DNA from: JACPPO01 sp965262505
GTDB lineage: Bacteria > Acidobacteriota > Vicinamibacteria > Vicinamibacterales > UBA2999
Direction: 5' to 3'
DNA length: 64,000 nt
Assembly (NCBI GenBank): GCA_965262505.1
Contig: CBDHFM010000030.1
Coordinates: forward strand, 496,001 to 560,000
Below are positions 19,776 to 28,360 of this stretch, in pieces. The notes under the pieces were generated by a model that did no database searches, was not told where the DNA came from, and worked only from the letters and a program-made list of their open reading frames with translations. A program made the translations under genes and the position numbers. Within the stretch, counting starts at the first letter, position 1; each line of letters begins with the position of its first letter.

Positions 19776-21734
19776 CTACCGCACCCACGTCCCGGGCGGG
19801 GTGGCGTCGTCACACCCGATGAGTGTCGGCACCCCCCCTTCCAGACTGGCGGCGAGGACCATGCCCTGTGACTCGACGCCCATCAGCTTTGCCGGTCGCA
19901 GGTTGGCGACGATCACGACGGTCCGGCCGATGAGTTGCTCCGGCTGGTACGCCTCGGCGATGCCCGCGACGATGGTTCGCTGATCGCCGCCGGTGTCGAC
20001 CGTCAACTTCAGCAGCTTCTTCGACTTGGGGATCGCCTCGGCCTCGAGCACTTTGGCCACTCGCAACTCGACGCGCTTGAAGTCGTCGATGGAAATACCG
20101 GAATCCTCTGCAGGCTTCGTCACGGGTGCATCGGGCGCGCCGGCCGCGCCCGTTGGATTCTCTTTCACGACAGTCTCCTCTTCCCGAGGGGGCCTCTTTG
20201 CGGAGCCCCCGCTGTGTCCGTCTTCGTCCACGCGCGGCCACAAGGCCGCCCCTTTGGTGATGTGTCTGGCGCCCTCTGCCCGCCAGGGCCCATCGCGATC
20301 CAGGCGCAATGCGTCCGGCGCCGTCGTCCCTCCGACGCGCCGCAGAATCTCGGCCGACGAGGCCGGCATGATCGGTCGCAGCAGCACGGCCGCGATGCGC
20401 AGCGACTCAGCCACTTCAAACAGCACCTCATCCAGGCGGCCTGCGTCGGCCGTGTTCTTCGCCAGCGCCCACGGCGCCGTCTCCGCGATGAATTCGTTGG
20501 AGGCGTCCACGATCTGAAACGCCGCCGCCACGCCGTCATGGAGCGCCAAGGCGTCCATGGACGTGCGGTATCGCGTGAGCGCCGTATCGGCCACCTGCGC
20601 CAGACGGCCGCCGCTCCCCGCCGCAGCCAGGCGCGATCCGCGGTATTTTTCGGCCATGGCCGCAAGGCGACTCACAAGATTACCCAGGTTGTTCGCGAGA
20701 TCGACGTTATAGCGCTCCTCGTATCGTTCCCACGTGAAGTCGCCGTCGGCGCCGTACGCGATCTCCTTGACCAGGTAGAGGCGCAGCGGGTCTGGTCCGA
20801 ACCGTCGCGCCACGTCCGAGGGATCGAGGCTGGTGCCGAGCGACTTGCTCATGCGCTGGCCGCCAAAGTTTACCCATCCGTGCCCAAAGACCTGGGCCGG
20901 CAGCGCCATCCCTGCGCTCATCAGCATCGCCGGCCAGACGACGGTGTGGAACCGCGTGATGTCCTTGCCGACGATGTGCAGGTCGGCCGGCCACCCCTTC
21001 TCGAAGCTCGCAGCGTCTGTGGCGTATCCAACGGCCGCCGCATAGTTGATCAGCGCGTCGAACCAGACGTAGACGACGTTGTCCGGCGCGAAGGGCAGCG
21101 GAATCCCCCAGAGCTGACCCGCCCGGCTGACGGAGATGTCCTCGAGGCCGCCTTCGAGCAGTTTCAGCATTTCGTTTCGCCGGTTGTCGGGCTGAAGGAA
21201 GCCGGGATGCGCGTGGAAGTGCTCGACCAGCGCGTCGCGGTATTTCGACAGCCGGAAGAAGTAGTTCTTCTCGCGGATCCACTCGGGTGTCAGCGTGGGA
21301 TGGAGGGGGCACTTGCCGCCGGTGAGGTCCTTCTCCCGCTTGAACGCCTCGCAGGACACGCAGTACCAGCCTTCGTACTGCCCTTCATAGATGTCGCCTT
21401 TGTCGACACAGCGCTGCGCGAGCTGCCGCACCGCCGTCTTATGGCGTGGTTCGGTGGTCCGAATGAAATCGTCGAACGAAATGTCGAGCTGCGCCCAGAC
21501 CGCGCGGAACTCCTGCTCCATCTGGTCGCAGTACGCGTGTGGTTCGAGGCCGCGCTCGAGCGCGCGTTTGTAGACGTTCTGCGAGTGCTCGTCGTTGCCC
21601 ATCAGGAAGTGCGTCTCGAAACCGGCAAGACGCTTGTAGCGGGCAACGACGTCAGCGGTGATCTTTTCGTAGGCCGTGCCGAGGTGCGGCCGGCTGTTGA
21701 CGTAATCGATTGCGGTCGTCAGGTAGAAACGCAC
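19776..21734 (-). CDS. metG: Methionyl-tRNA synthetase with C-terminal tRNA-binding domain
   Basis: MetRS charges tRNA-Met. The N terminus (VRFYLTTAIDYVNSRPHLGT) carries the HIGH-equivalent HLGT. A zinc-binding knuckle (YCVSCEAFKREKDLTGGKCP) and the KMSKS-equivalent RMSKSLGTSLDP follow. After the anticodon-binding helices and a Pro/Ala-rich linker there is an EMAP-II/Trbp111-type domain (IDDFKRVELRVAKVLEAE to the end). The GTG at 21732-21734 is taken as start because it begins the conserved sequence and follows the larC stop by one base; the longer upstream frame overlaps larC and is not conserved. It is an essential gene inside the radC-led operon. Confidence 0.96.
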   Translation of the reverse strand: MRFYLTTAIDYVNSRPHLGTAYEKITADVVARYKRLAGFETHFLMGNDEHSQNVYKRALERGLEPHAYCDQMEQEFRAVWAQLDISFDDFIRTTEPRHKTAVRQLAQRCVDKGDIYEGQYEGWYCVSCEAFKREKDLTGGKCPLHPTLTPEWIREKNYFFRLSKYRDALVEHFHAHPGFLQPDNRRNEMLKLLEGGLEDISVSRAGQLWGIPLPFAPDNVVYVWFDALINYAAAVGYATDAASFEKGWPADLHIVGKDITRFHTVVWPAMLMSAGMALPAQVFGHGWVNFGGQRMSKSLGTSLDPSDVARRFGPDPLRLYLVKEIAYGADGDFTWERYEERYNVDLANNLGNLVSRLAAMAEKYRGSRLAAAGSGGRLAQVADTALTRYRTSMDALALHDGVAAAFQIVDASNEFIAETAPWALAKNTADAGRLDEVLFEVAESLRIAAVLLRPIMPASSAEILRRVGGTTAPDALRLDRDGPWRAEGARHITKGAALWPRVDEDGHSGGSAKRPPREEETVVKENPTGAAGAPDAPVTKPAEDSGISIDDFKRVELRVAKVLEAEAIPKSKKLLKLTVDTGGDQRTIVAGIAEAYQPEQLIGRTVVIVANLRPAKLMGVESQGMVLAASLEGGVPTLIGCDDATPPGTWVR

Positions 21735-21735
21735 G

Positions 21736-22986
21736 TTAGCCCAGATCCAGAAACGCCTTGATCGCAGCTGCCTGGACGTCCTTGAGCGGTGTGCCGCTCG
21801 CCGCCGCGATGCGTGCGCAATCCTCGAATTCGGGCGAGGCATTCATTACCTTGCCGCCGCGCCGCGCAACTTTGACGCCCACCGGGCCGAACGGCGTCTC
21901 GACGGTGAGTGTCTCCCGGTCGAGACACTCGCGCTCCATCTCCCGAAAACGCACGCCTATGGTCGTCGTCTCGCGGAAGACAGTCGCGGTCAGCCGCTCC
22001 CGCGAACCTGGCGACGCGACGATCGACAGCAGCGTTCCTGGCCGGTTCTTCTTCATCTGAATCGACGTGTAAAAGACGTCCAGTGCCCCTTCCGCCAGCA
22101 GCCGATCGATCAGGACGCCGAAAATCTGAGGGTTCATGTCGTCGATTTCAGCCTCGATCACCACCACGCGATGGGTGGGCGCGGTCGCGTCGCTCTCGCC
22201 AATCAGCACCCGCAGGACGTTGGGGGCGTCGTGACAATCCCTGGTGCCGGCGCCGTATCCGATGCGCTGGAGTCGCATGGGTGGGATGGGACCGAAGCTG
22301 TCCGCGTACGCGGTGACGAGCAGCGCTCCCGTGGGGGTCACGAGCTCGGCCTGCTGTGGGCCCGAATAGATTGGCGCGCCCCGCAGCAGACGCGTCGTGG
22401 CGGGAGCCGGAACCGGATAGAGGCCATGGGCAGACCGAATGCTGCCGCCGCCCACATTGAGCGGCGACGCCACGATCCGATCGAGACCCAGGCACTCGAG
22501 CGCGTACACCGTCCCGACGATGTCGATGATCGAGTCGAGCGCGCCTACCTCGTGGAGGTGGACCTTCTCGATCGGCGTCTCGTGTACCGCCGCCTCCGCC
22601 TCGGCCAGCTGTCCAAAGATTGCCTTGGCACGGCTCTTCGCCGGCGCGGAGAGCGCCGATCCGTCGATCAAGTGAACGATCTCCGCGATCGTGCGATGCG
22701 CCGCATGACCATGCTTTCCACTGTGTTTCTCGCTGTGCTCTCGACTGTGCCCATGGCCGCTTTCGTCATGGGTGTGGTGAGCCGGCGACTCGTCGCCTCG
22801 CACGTGAAACTTGGTGGCGCTCACTCCTGCCCGGGTGACGCGTTCCGTCCACACCGCCTCGCGATCGATCGCGAGGCTGCCAAGCGCGCGCCGCAGGTCG
22901 TCAAGCGGAAGGCCGGCATCGAGCAGCGCACCAAGGATCATGTCGCCCGCGGCGCCGGAGAAGCAGTCGAAATAGAGAACGGTCAC
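21736..22986 (-). CDS. larC: Nickel-pincer cofactor biosynthesis protein LarC (DUF111)
   Basis: LarC inserts nickel into pyridinium-bisthiocarboxylate mononucleotide to finish the cofactor of lactate racemase and related LarA enzymes. The 416-aa protein has the signature start YFDCFSGAAGDMILGALLDA, a His-rich region at about 70-97 (HHTHDESGHGHSREHSEKH) suited to nickel binding, and EIDDMNPQIFGVLIDRLL in the C-terminal half. It is one continuous frame; in some lactic bacteria larC is split and needs frameshifting. No larA, larB or larE is in the window. It lies 29 bp after radC and one base before metG. Confidence 0.93.
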   Translation of the reverse strand: MTVLYFDCFSGAAGDMILGALLDAGLPLDDLRRALGSLAIDREAVWTERVTRAGVSATKFHVRGDESPAHHTHDESGHGHSREHSEKHSGKHGHAAHRTIAEIVHLIDGSALSAPAKSRAKAIFGQLAEAEAAVHETPIEKVHLHEVGALDSIIDIVGTVYALECLGLDRIVASPLNVGGGSIRSAHGLYPVPAPATTRLLRGAPIYSGPQQAELVTPTGALLVTAYADSFGPIPPMRLQRIGYGAGTRDCHDAPNVLRVLIGESDATAPTHRVVVIEAEIDDMNPQIFGVLIDRLLAEGALDVFYTSIQMKKNRPGTLLSIVASPGSRERLTATVFRETTTIGVRFREMERECLDRETLTVETPFGPVGVKVARRGGKVMNASPEFEDCARIAAASGTPLKDVQAAAIKAFLDLG

Positions 22987-23015
22987 CCGTCGGTCATCTT
23001 ATCCCGTTCACAGGG

Positions 23016-23429
23016 TCATTCACGCGGCGGCTGCAGGCGGCCGGCTTCAACAAGCGAGAAGTACCGCTGGTCGGCGAGGATCAGGTGATCGACCACGTCG
23101 ATCCCCATGATGTCGCCGGCACTGACCATCCGTGTTGTCAGTACGAAATCGTCTGGGCTGGGCGTCGGATCGCCCGACGGATGGTTGTGAAAGAGCACGA
23201 CCGCCGCGGCGGATGCCGAGGCCGCCTCGCGGAACACCTCGCGCGGATGCACGATCGTCGAATCGAGAGATCCCATCGATATGATGCGGACTCTAATCAC
23301 CCGGTGCTTGGTGTCGAGCATGACGATGCCGAACTGCTCTACGATGCCGGCGCCGTATTGCGGAAGGAGATAGGCAGCGAGCTGACGCGGCGTGGTGAGC
23401 CGTGGGCGGTCCGCCACGCCGCGCACGAG
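23016..23429 (-). pseudogene. radC: radC, 3' part (JAB/MPN domain) separated by insertions
   Basis: This piece encodes the C-terminal metalloprotease-like domain of RadC: DTKHRVIRVRIISMGSLDS, FHNHPSGDPTPSPDD (the HxHxxxxxxxxD metal motif) and TRMVSAGDIMGIDVVDHLI. It is intact in itself but has lost its first half, which lies at 26125-26400. Both junctions carry the CACGAG duplication. Removing the insert restores RRTLVRGVADRPRL in frame. An internal start (MRGVADRP would need ATG/GTG) could still give a truncated domain. Confidence 0.92.
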
Positions 23430-23479
23430 TCCTTTCCAATCCAGAAATGAGCCTGAAGCGGATCGATGAGCCGGACATG

Positions 23480-24504
23480 TCAGGCAGCCGGGTCAATAGA
23501 CCGGAATAGCCGTGCGCGTGCCTCGTGCAGGGCGCGCGCGGCATCATTGTCGCTCAGGGCGAAGGCGACGGCGTCGAGCTGTTGGAAGGTGGTCCCCGGG
23601 GTGAGGTAGACGGCGGTCTCGGGGAGCGACTTGAGCTTCTCATAGGGCGTCATGATGTCGGCGTCGCGGTAGCGCTTGCGGCGGCGGCCCTTGGCGTCGA
23701 CGGTCTCGGAGGGGAAGAAGCAGGGCCGGTGGAAGTTGAGATAGGGCGAGAGGACGTTCTGGGTGAAGTCGTTGACGCGTTGGGCGTGGCGGCTGGGGAT
23801 GTGGCCGTAGCCGAGGTGCTTGCGGACGACCGAGCCGTTCTTGCTCTCGACGAGGGCGTTGTCGTTGGTGTGTCGGGCTCGGGACTTGGTGAACTCGTCG
23901 ATGTGGAGGGCTTCGAGCAGCGCGGCGACGGTGCGGTTGACGTATTCCGAGCCGTTGTCGGAGTGAAAGCCGTGGAGGGTGAAGGGGAAGGCTCGGAGCA
24001 GGGCGCTGAGGACCGGCGCCAGGCACGCGGCATGGAGGTGCTCGACCGAGCCGATGAACTGGAACTGGGTGACCTCGTCCACCAAGTTCACGTGGTACAG
24101 GCCTTTCAGGTCATCCAGATCGGCTTGGTGGACGGAATCGACCCGGACATAGCCGGGGCGCCCGAACGGCGTCGGCCGACGGCGCTCGCCAATGGCGACC
24201 TGGACTGGGCGCGTCCGGGTGGAGGTGGTTCCGCGGCGCCGTTGATACGTGGTCGAGTGCCGCAGGTTGTAGAGGTGGCCGGTGGAGATGCCGGCCAGGC
24301 GTTCGAACCGGCGGTCGCCAAAGCGATGGTAGGCGCGCGCACAGAGCTTGCGCGTGGCCGGCCCGGACAAGGTGCCGTGGAGCCGGTCGAGCTCGGCGAG
24401 AAGCCCGATGTCGATGCTCGTGTAGCGGCGGGGGAACGGCCGTCGGGGCGCCCCGCGGCGGTCGGCGATGCTCCCGGTGACCCGATGCTGGGCCAACAAC
24501 CGGG
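23480..24504 (-). pseudogene. Integrase-core transposase, C-terminal part, interrupted by IS256
   Basis: The fragment begins LAQHRVTGSIADRRGAPRRP and contains the rve integrase core: YVRVDSVHQADLDDLKGLYH (first Asp), FTLHGFHSDNGSEYVNRTVA (second Asp) and RARHTNDNALVESKNGSVVR (Glu), so all three catalytic acids are here. The C terminus ends RARLFRSIDPAA. The first part of the protein is at 25834-26106 on the other side of the IS256. The intact gene would encode about 430 aa. It is inactive unless the IS256 excises. Confidence 0.85.
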
Positions 24505-25833
24505 GAGCCTGTCAGTAATTTTGTGTTTGTGAGCCATGCTGACTCCCGAAAGGGGAAGGAGCGAGTATGGCGAAGGAGAAGCAAGAGACCAGGTTTAGCG
24601 CCGAGCTGCTGGATGAACTACTGGAGGGGCAAGACGCCGCGACGGTGTTGCGCTCCGACGGACTGGTAGGGGATCTGAAGAGGGCGTTGGCCGAACGGAT
24701 GCTGAACGCCGAGATGGACGTGCATCTCGGTGGGGAGACCGAGCAGGACGGCGGCAACCATCGAAACGGCTCGAGCCGGAAGACGGTACTCAGCGACGAC
24801 GGCGAGCTGGTGCTGTCGATTCCCCGAGACCGACACGGCCGCTTCGATCCCGCCCTGATCCGGAAGTATCAACGAAGATTTCCGGGGTTCGACGACAAGA
24901 TCGTCGCGTTGTATGCCCGGGGGATGAGCACGCGCGACATCCAGGCGCATGTCGGCGAGCTCTACGGCATCGCGATTTCGCCGGACCTCGTTTCGGTGGT
25001 GACGGATTCGGTCATCGACGAAGTTCGAGCGTGGCAGGCGCGGCCGCTGGAGTCGACCTACGCGATCGTGTACTTCGATGCGCTGCGGGTCAAGATCCGT
25101 GACGAGGGCCTGGTACGCAACAAGGCCGTATACCTGGCCATCGGCGTGCGGTGTTCCGGGCACAAGGACATCCTCGGCCTGTGGATCGAGCAGACCGAAG
25201 GCGCCAAGTTCTGGCTGCGCGTGATGAACGACCTCAAGGCCCGCGGAGTGCAGGATATTCTGCTCGCCGTCGTTGATGGGCTGCAGGGATTTCCCGACGC
25301 GATCACCGCCGTGTTCCCGGACACGATCGTGCAGACCTGCATCGTGCACCTGATCCGGAATTCGATCCGCCTGGCGGCCTGGAAGGACCGCAAGCCCTTG
25401 GTTCAGGCTCTGAAGCCGGTCTACCAGGCCGACGATGCCGCGACGGCCGAACAGGCGCTGGGCGCATTCGAAGGCGGCGAGTGGGGACGGCGTTTCCCGA
25501 CCGTGGTCCAGAGCTGGCAGCGCCACTGGGACCGGATCATTCCGTTCTTCGCTTTCCCCGCGGCCGTGCGGAAGATCGTGTACACGACGAACGCGATCGA
25601 GAGCCTGCACAGCGGCGTGCGCAAGAGCATCCGGAACAAAGGGCATTTCCCGAGCGACGAGGCCGCCACGAAACTCATCTGGCTGGCCTTGCGCCATCTC
25701 ACGGCGAAGTGGAAGAATCCCCCGGTCGCCTGGGCGGCGGCCAGGGTACAATTCGCGATTCAGTTCGGCGATCGATTCAGGCTGGGGGACTAACTAACGG
25801 CAATAGCTCACACACAAAATTTCTGACACCCCC
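24505..25833 (+). mobile_element. IS256-family element
   Basis: This is a 1329-bp element with inverted ends (GAGCCTGTCAG...AATTTTGTGT and GGGGGTGTCAG...AATTTTGTGT). It is flanked by 8-bp duplications CAACCGGG (24497-24504, 25834-25841). Size and duplication length are those of IS256. It is inserted in the integrase-type transposase gene, so it is the youngest insertion at this locus. Confidence 0.95.
24567..25793 (+). CDS. IS256-family (mutator-type) transposase
   Basis: The 408-aa protein matches the family length. The N-terminal region (LLDELLEGQDAATVLRSDGL) precedes MSTRDIQAHVGELYG. The DDE acids are placed at YAIVYFDALRVKIRDEG (Asp), ILLAVVDGLQGFPDAI (Asp) and TTNAIESLHSGVRK (Glu), the last with CIVHLIRNS between. 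The start ATG at 24567 has GGAAGGAGCG upstream. It appears intact and is oriented opposite to radC and the operon. Confidence 0.95.
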   Translation: MAKEKQETRFSAELLDELLEGQDAATVLRSDGLVGDLKRALAERMLNAEMDVHLGGETEQDGGNHRNGSSRKTVLSDDGELVLSIPRDRHGRFDPALIRKYQRRFPGFDDKIVALYARGMSTRDIQAHVGELYGIAISPDLVSVVTDSVIDEVRAWQARPLESTYAIVYFDALRVKIRDEGLVRNKAVYLAIGVRCSGHKDILGLWIEQTEGAKFWLRVMNDLKARGVQDILLAVVDGLQGFPDAITAVFPDTIVQTCIVHLIRNSIRLAAWKDRKPLVQALKPVYQADDAATAEQALGAFEGGEWGRRFPTVVQSWQRHWDRIIPFFAFPAAVRKIVYTTNAIESLHSGVRKSIRNKGHFPSDEAATKLIWLALRHLTAKWKNPPVAWAAARVQFAIQFGDRFRLGD

Positions 25834-26106
25834 CAACCGGGTGAGTTGGGCGCGCGACAGCCCGGTCACCTTGGCCAGAAAACATCGGAGCAGACCCTTC
25901 TCAGCCTTCCCTTGGTGGACATAGTCGAACCGGCCCAGGGTCTGCTCGATGAACCCATAGGCCGCAGCTCGAGTCGCCACGACCAGGTCGACCTCCTGGT
26001 TGCCCTCAAGGAACTCCCGAACGTGCTGCAAGGTCCGTAGCCGGTCGGTGTGGAGCGTCACGATCATCCTCCGATGATCCACGACCCAGCTCCCCTTCAG
26101 GCTCAT
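25834..26106 (-). pseudogene. Integrase-core transposase, N-terminal part
   Basis: It starts MSLKGSWVVDHRRMIVTLHT at the ATG 26104-26106, which lies inside the element's inverted end. It continues to GLLRCFLAKVTGLSRAQLTRL, an HTH-like helper region, then reaches the IS256 duplication CAACCGGG (plus strand). It joins in frame to LAQHRVTGSIADRR of the other fragment. Confidence 0.85.
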
Positions 26107-26124
26107 GTGTCGTTGGAAGAGACT

Positions 26125-26400
26125 CACGAGCGTCCGCCGGCCCAGCTCAACGGCGGCGACGACCTGAGCGGCGCGCGCCGGCCCCACTCCCGACACGCGT
26201 CGCAGACGGTCGAGACCGATGCGCGTCAGGCCGTGGACGCCGCCTGCGCATGCGATGAGACGGTTCGCGAGGTCCAGCGCGCCGGCGTCGCGGGAACCGC
26301 TGCCGAGCACGAGCGCGACGAGTTCGTTGTCCCCAAGACCTGGGACGCCCAGGCGTTCCAGCTTCTCGCGTGGGCGATCTTGTGGTGCCACGTCTTTCAT
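26125..26400 (-). pseudogene. radC: radC, 5' part (UPF0758 HhH domain)
   Basis: This piece begins MKDVAPQDRPREKLERLG and continues through GDNELVALVLGSG and the helix-hairpin-helix RVSGVGPARAAQVVAAVELG, the N-terminal domain of RadC. It ends at the CTCGTG (minus strand) target duplication of the integrase-type element; the frame then runs into that element. The start ATG at 26398-26400 is preferred over a TTG at 26415. This is the first gene of the long minus-strand operon, so its promoter region (26401-26422) matters for all genes below it. Confidence 0.92.
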
Positions 26401-26422
26401 CGACGCTATACTCAATATCTTG

Positions 26423-26992
26423 ATGTTCTTGCGATTTCCGGCGCCCGCATGTTTCCTCGCCGCACTCCTCGCGTCCGGATGTGCGGAGCCGCCGAACAGG
26501 GAAATGGATCAGGCCCAGGGCGCCATCGATGCCGCGCAGGCAGCCGGCGCCGACACGTACGCAACAACGGAGTACTCCGCGGCGACCGAGGCGCTCAGGA
26601 ACGCCAACACCGCCGTGGCCGCTCGTGACCACCGCCTGGCTCTGAGCTACGCGCTCGAGAGTCGCGAGCACGCCCAGAACGCGGCCCGGGGCGCAGCTGA
26701 TACCAAAGCACGCGTTCGTGTCGAAGTGGACCACGCCTCGACTGAAATCACCGCGCTCGTGGAACAAGGCCGTGCCAAGTTGGCCGCCGCCGAACGCTCG
26801 GGTGTGCCGCGCGCCAGGCTCGAACTACCGGCCGCCGATCTGACCGCAGCGGCTGTCCACCTGCAAGAAGCGGGCGAGGCGGTGGCGGCCGGCGACTACC
26901 TGGGTGCCAGTGTGGCTCTGGAGGGAGTCAGGGAGCGGGTCGACCAGGCGCTTGCCGCCATCGATGACGCGATGGCGGCGCGGTCTCCCTAG
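26423..26992 (+). CDS. DUF4398-type lipoprotein
   Basis: This 189-aa protein has an N-terminal lipoprotein signal (FLAALLASGC, lipobox Cys at about residue 20). A helical region follows with the DUF4398 pattern: AQGAIDAAQAAGADTYATTE then YSAATEALRNANTAVAARDHRLAL, and two further similar helical repeats. It is probably an outer-membrane-anchored coiled-coil protein of unknown role. The start is ATG at 26423-26425; an upstream in-frame extension overlaps radC antisense and is not believable. A TATACT at 26407-26412 would give an almost leaderless message. Confidence 0.82.
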   Translation: MFLRFPAPACFLAALLASGCAEPPNREMDQAQGAIDAAQAAGADTYATTEYSAATEALRNANTAVAARDHRLALSYALESREHAQNAARGAADTKARVRVEVDHASTEITALVEQGRAKLAAAERSGVPRARLELPAADLTAAAVHLQEAGEAVAAGDYLGASVALEGVRERVDQALAAIDDAMAARSP

Positions 26993-27117
26993 CGCTAATT
27001 ACTGCGTTTTCTAATTGCGGTGACGTATCGAGGGTGGTGAGGCGCCCATCTGGCTAGGCGCGTGTCCTCAGGCCTTCCCTCTTCTCTCCGACAGCCTCCA
27101 CCGGCCCCCTCGTCGTA

Positions 27118-27399
27118 CTACTCGGTGACCTCGACGCCGCGCCAGAACCCGATGTAGTCCTTGATCTGCGCCGCGGCCTCCCTCGGCGTCCTGTAGTACC
27201 AGGCCGCATCCTCGTTCCTGGTCCCACCGACCTCGAGGGTGTAGTACGACGCTATGCCCTTCCACGGACAGTGAGTCGTGGTCTTGCTGGCTTTGAAGTA
27301 CTTCCGGTCTATCGAGTCGGGCGGGAAGTAGTGGTTGCCATCGACGACGCGCGTCGCATCGCTCGTGGCGACGACGGCGCCATTCCATACAGCTTTCAT
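27118..27399 (-). CDS. DUF427 family protein
   Basis: The 93-aa protein matches the short DUF427 fold: MKAVWNGAVVATSDATRVVD, HYFPPDSIDRKYFKASKTTT, CPWKGIASYYTLEVGG and EAAAQIKDYIGFWRGVEV. Length and conserved positions (CPWKG) fit. Its biochemical role is unknown; some members occur near nucleotidyltransferase genes. It has a 28-bp gap to the cyclic-nucleotide-binding gene upstream, so the two may share a transcript. Confidence 0.88.
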   Translation of the reverse strand: MKAVWNGAVVATSDATRVVDGNHYFPPDSIDRKYFKASKTTTHCPWKGIASYYTLEVGGTRNEDAAWYYRTPREAAAQIKDYIGFWRGVEVTE

Positions 27400-27427
27400 T
27401 CGTAGAGTCCTGGTTGTTCAGACACGT

Positions 27428-28360
27428 TTACACCATCACGGGAGGCACGGTCTCTTTGCGCATTTCGGCGCGCCTCGTGATGAAGGCCGAGGCCATGCTT
27501 GCGACAAAGTCGATCGCCATCTCAGAATGCTGTTCGAGCGTATCAAGGAACACGTCAACGTCGTTGCGCAGGGCCGTGACCGCCGTGTCCGTCACCGCCT
27601 CGTACCAGCGCGGCGCGTCGCACTGCGACTCGAGGTGTCCGAGGGGATAGCCGGGCCCACACACGAACTGCCTACCGTCCTCCGTCGTGCAACGCACCCG
27701 ACCGGAAAGGATCGCGTACAGAAACCCGGACGGCGCGCCAACGTGCCAGAGCCTCGTGCCCGGCTCGAACCTGGCCGTTTGCATACGCTGCGCCATCGTC
27801 ATGAGCGCCTCCATGTTCGCGTTCCGGAACAGGCCGCTGCGCATGTACAGGAGTTTCTGGACCACGTCGATATCCCCGGTGGGTACGTCACCGGGTTCGG
27901 TCCCCGTCAGATAGGCTCCGTCAGGCGTCTGCCGGCGCATGTGGAGCGTCTGCGCGGCTAAGTCGCGAATCTGGTTGTAGAGGATGCCGAAGTCGTCTTC
28001 GAACGCGCTAAACAGGTCGTCAGCGCGTAGCGCAAGCGTCTGAGTATCCGTTTCGGCGTCCGCGTCGAGACCTTTGTCATCCCGCGCCAGGAGGCTCAGC
28101 ATGCCGATGCCACGCTCGGCGCCCACGGCTTCGTCTCCGTGTTCACCGCCCCGCACGTGCACACGACCATCGACCACGACATGCACGCGGTCGACGCGCT
28201 CGCCCGCACGGCAGAGCACTGCTCCGGGAGCGAACGAGTGCTCCTGGGCTAGCAGCGCGAGAGCGGCGAGGTTCGCCGGTGGGATGTCGCGCAGTCCACT
28301 GAGCTGCTTGAGGTGAAATGCCCGTCCGAGCGGACTGATGAGCTGGAGGCTACGACCCAT
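27428..28360 (-). CDS. Cyclic-nucleotide-binding-domain protein
   Basis: The 310-aa protein starts with a CRP-like effector domain (LRDIPPANLAALALLAQEHS, GAVLCRAGERVDRVHVVVDG). A second, weaker copy lies near 190-270 (LFRNANMEALMTMAQRMQ, PGTRLWHVGAPSGFLYAILS). No DNA-binding HTH is seen at the C terminus, so it is probably a sensor or regulatory subunit rather than a transcription factor. Its start overlaps the stop of the HEAT-repeat gene by 11 bp, which ties the two into one functional unit, now broken by an IS. Confidence 0.78.
   Translation of the reverse strand: MGRSLQLISPLGRAFHLKQLSGLRDIPPANLAALALLAQEHSFAPGAVLCRAGERVDRVHVVVDGRVHVRGGEHGDEAVGAERGIGMLSLLARDDKGLDADAETDTQTLALRADDLFSAFEDDFGILYNQIRDLAAQTLHMRRQTPDGAYLTGTEPGDVPTGDIDVVQKLLYMRSGLFRNANMEALMTMAQRMQTARFEPGTRLWHVGAPSGFLYAILSGRVRCTTEDGRQFVCGPGYPLGHLESQCDAPRWYEAVTDTAVTALRNDVDVFLDTLEQHSEMAIDFVASMASAFITRRAEMRKETVPPVMV

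Larger units (their letters stand above)
23430..26124 (-). mobile_element. Integrase-type insertion element inside radC (itself interrupted)
   Basis: The element is bounded by 6-bp direct repeats CACGAG (23424-23429 and 26125-26130). It has inverted ends (TCCTTTCCAATCC... against GTCTCTTCCAACG..., both running into ATGAGCCTGAAG). It codes for one DDE transposase on the minus strand. An IS256 element (24505-25833) is nested inside. Without it the element would be about 1.36 kb. The family is not one I can name with certainty. Confidence 0.88.
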
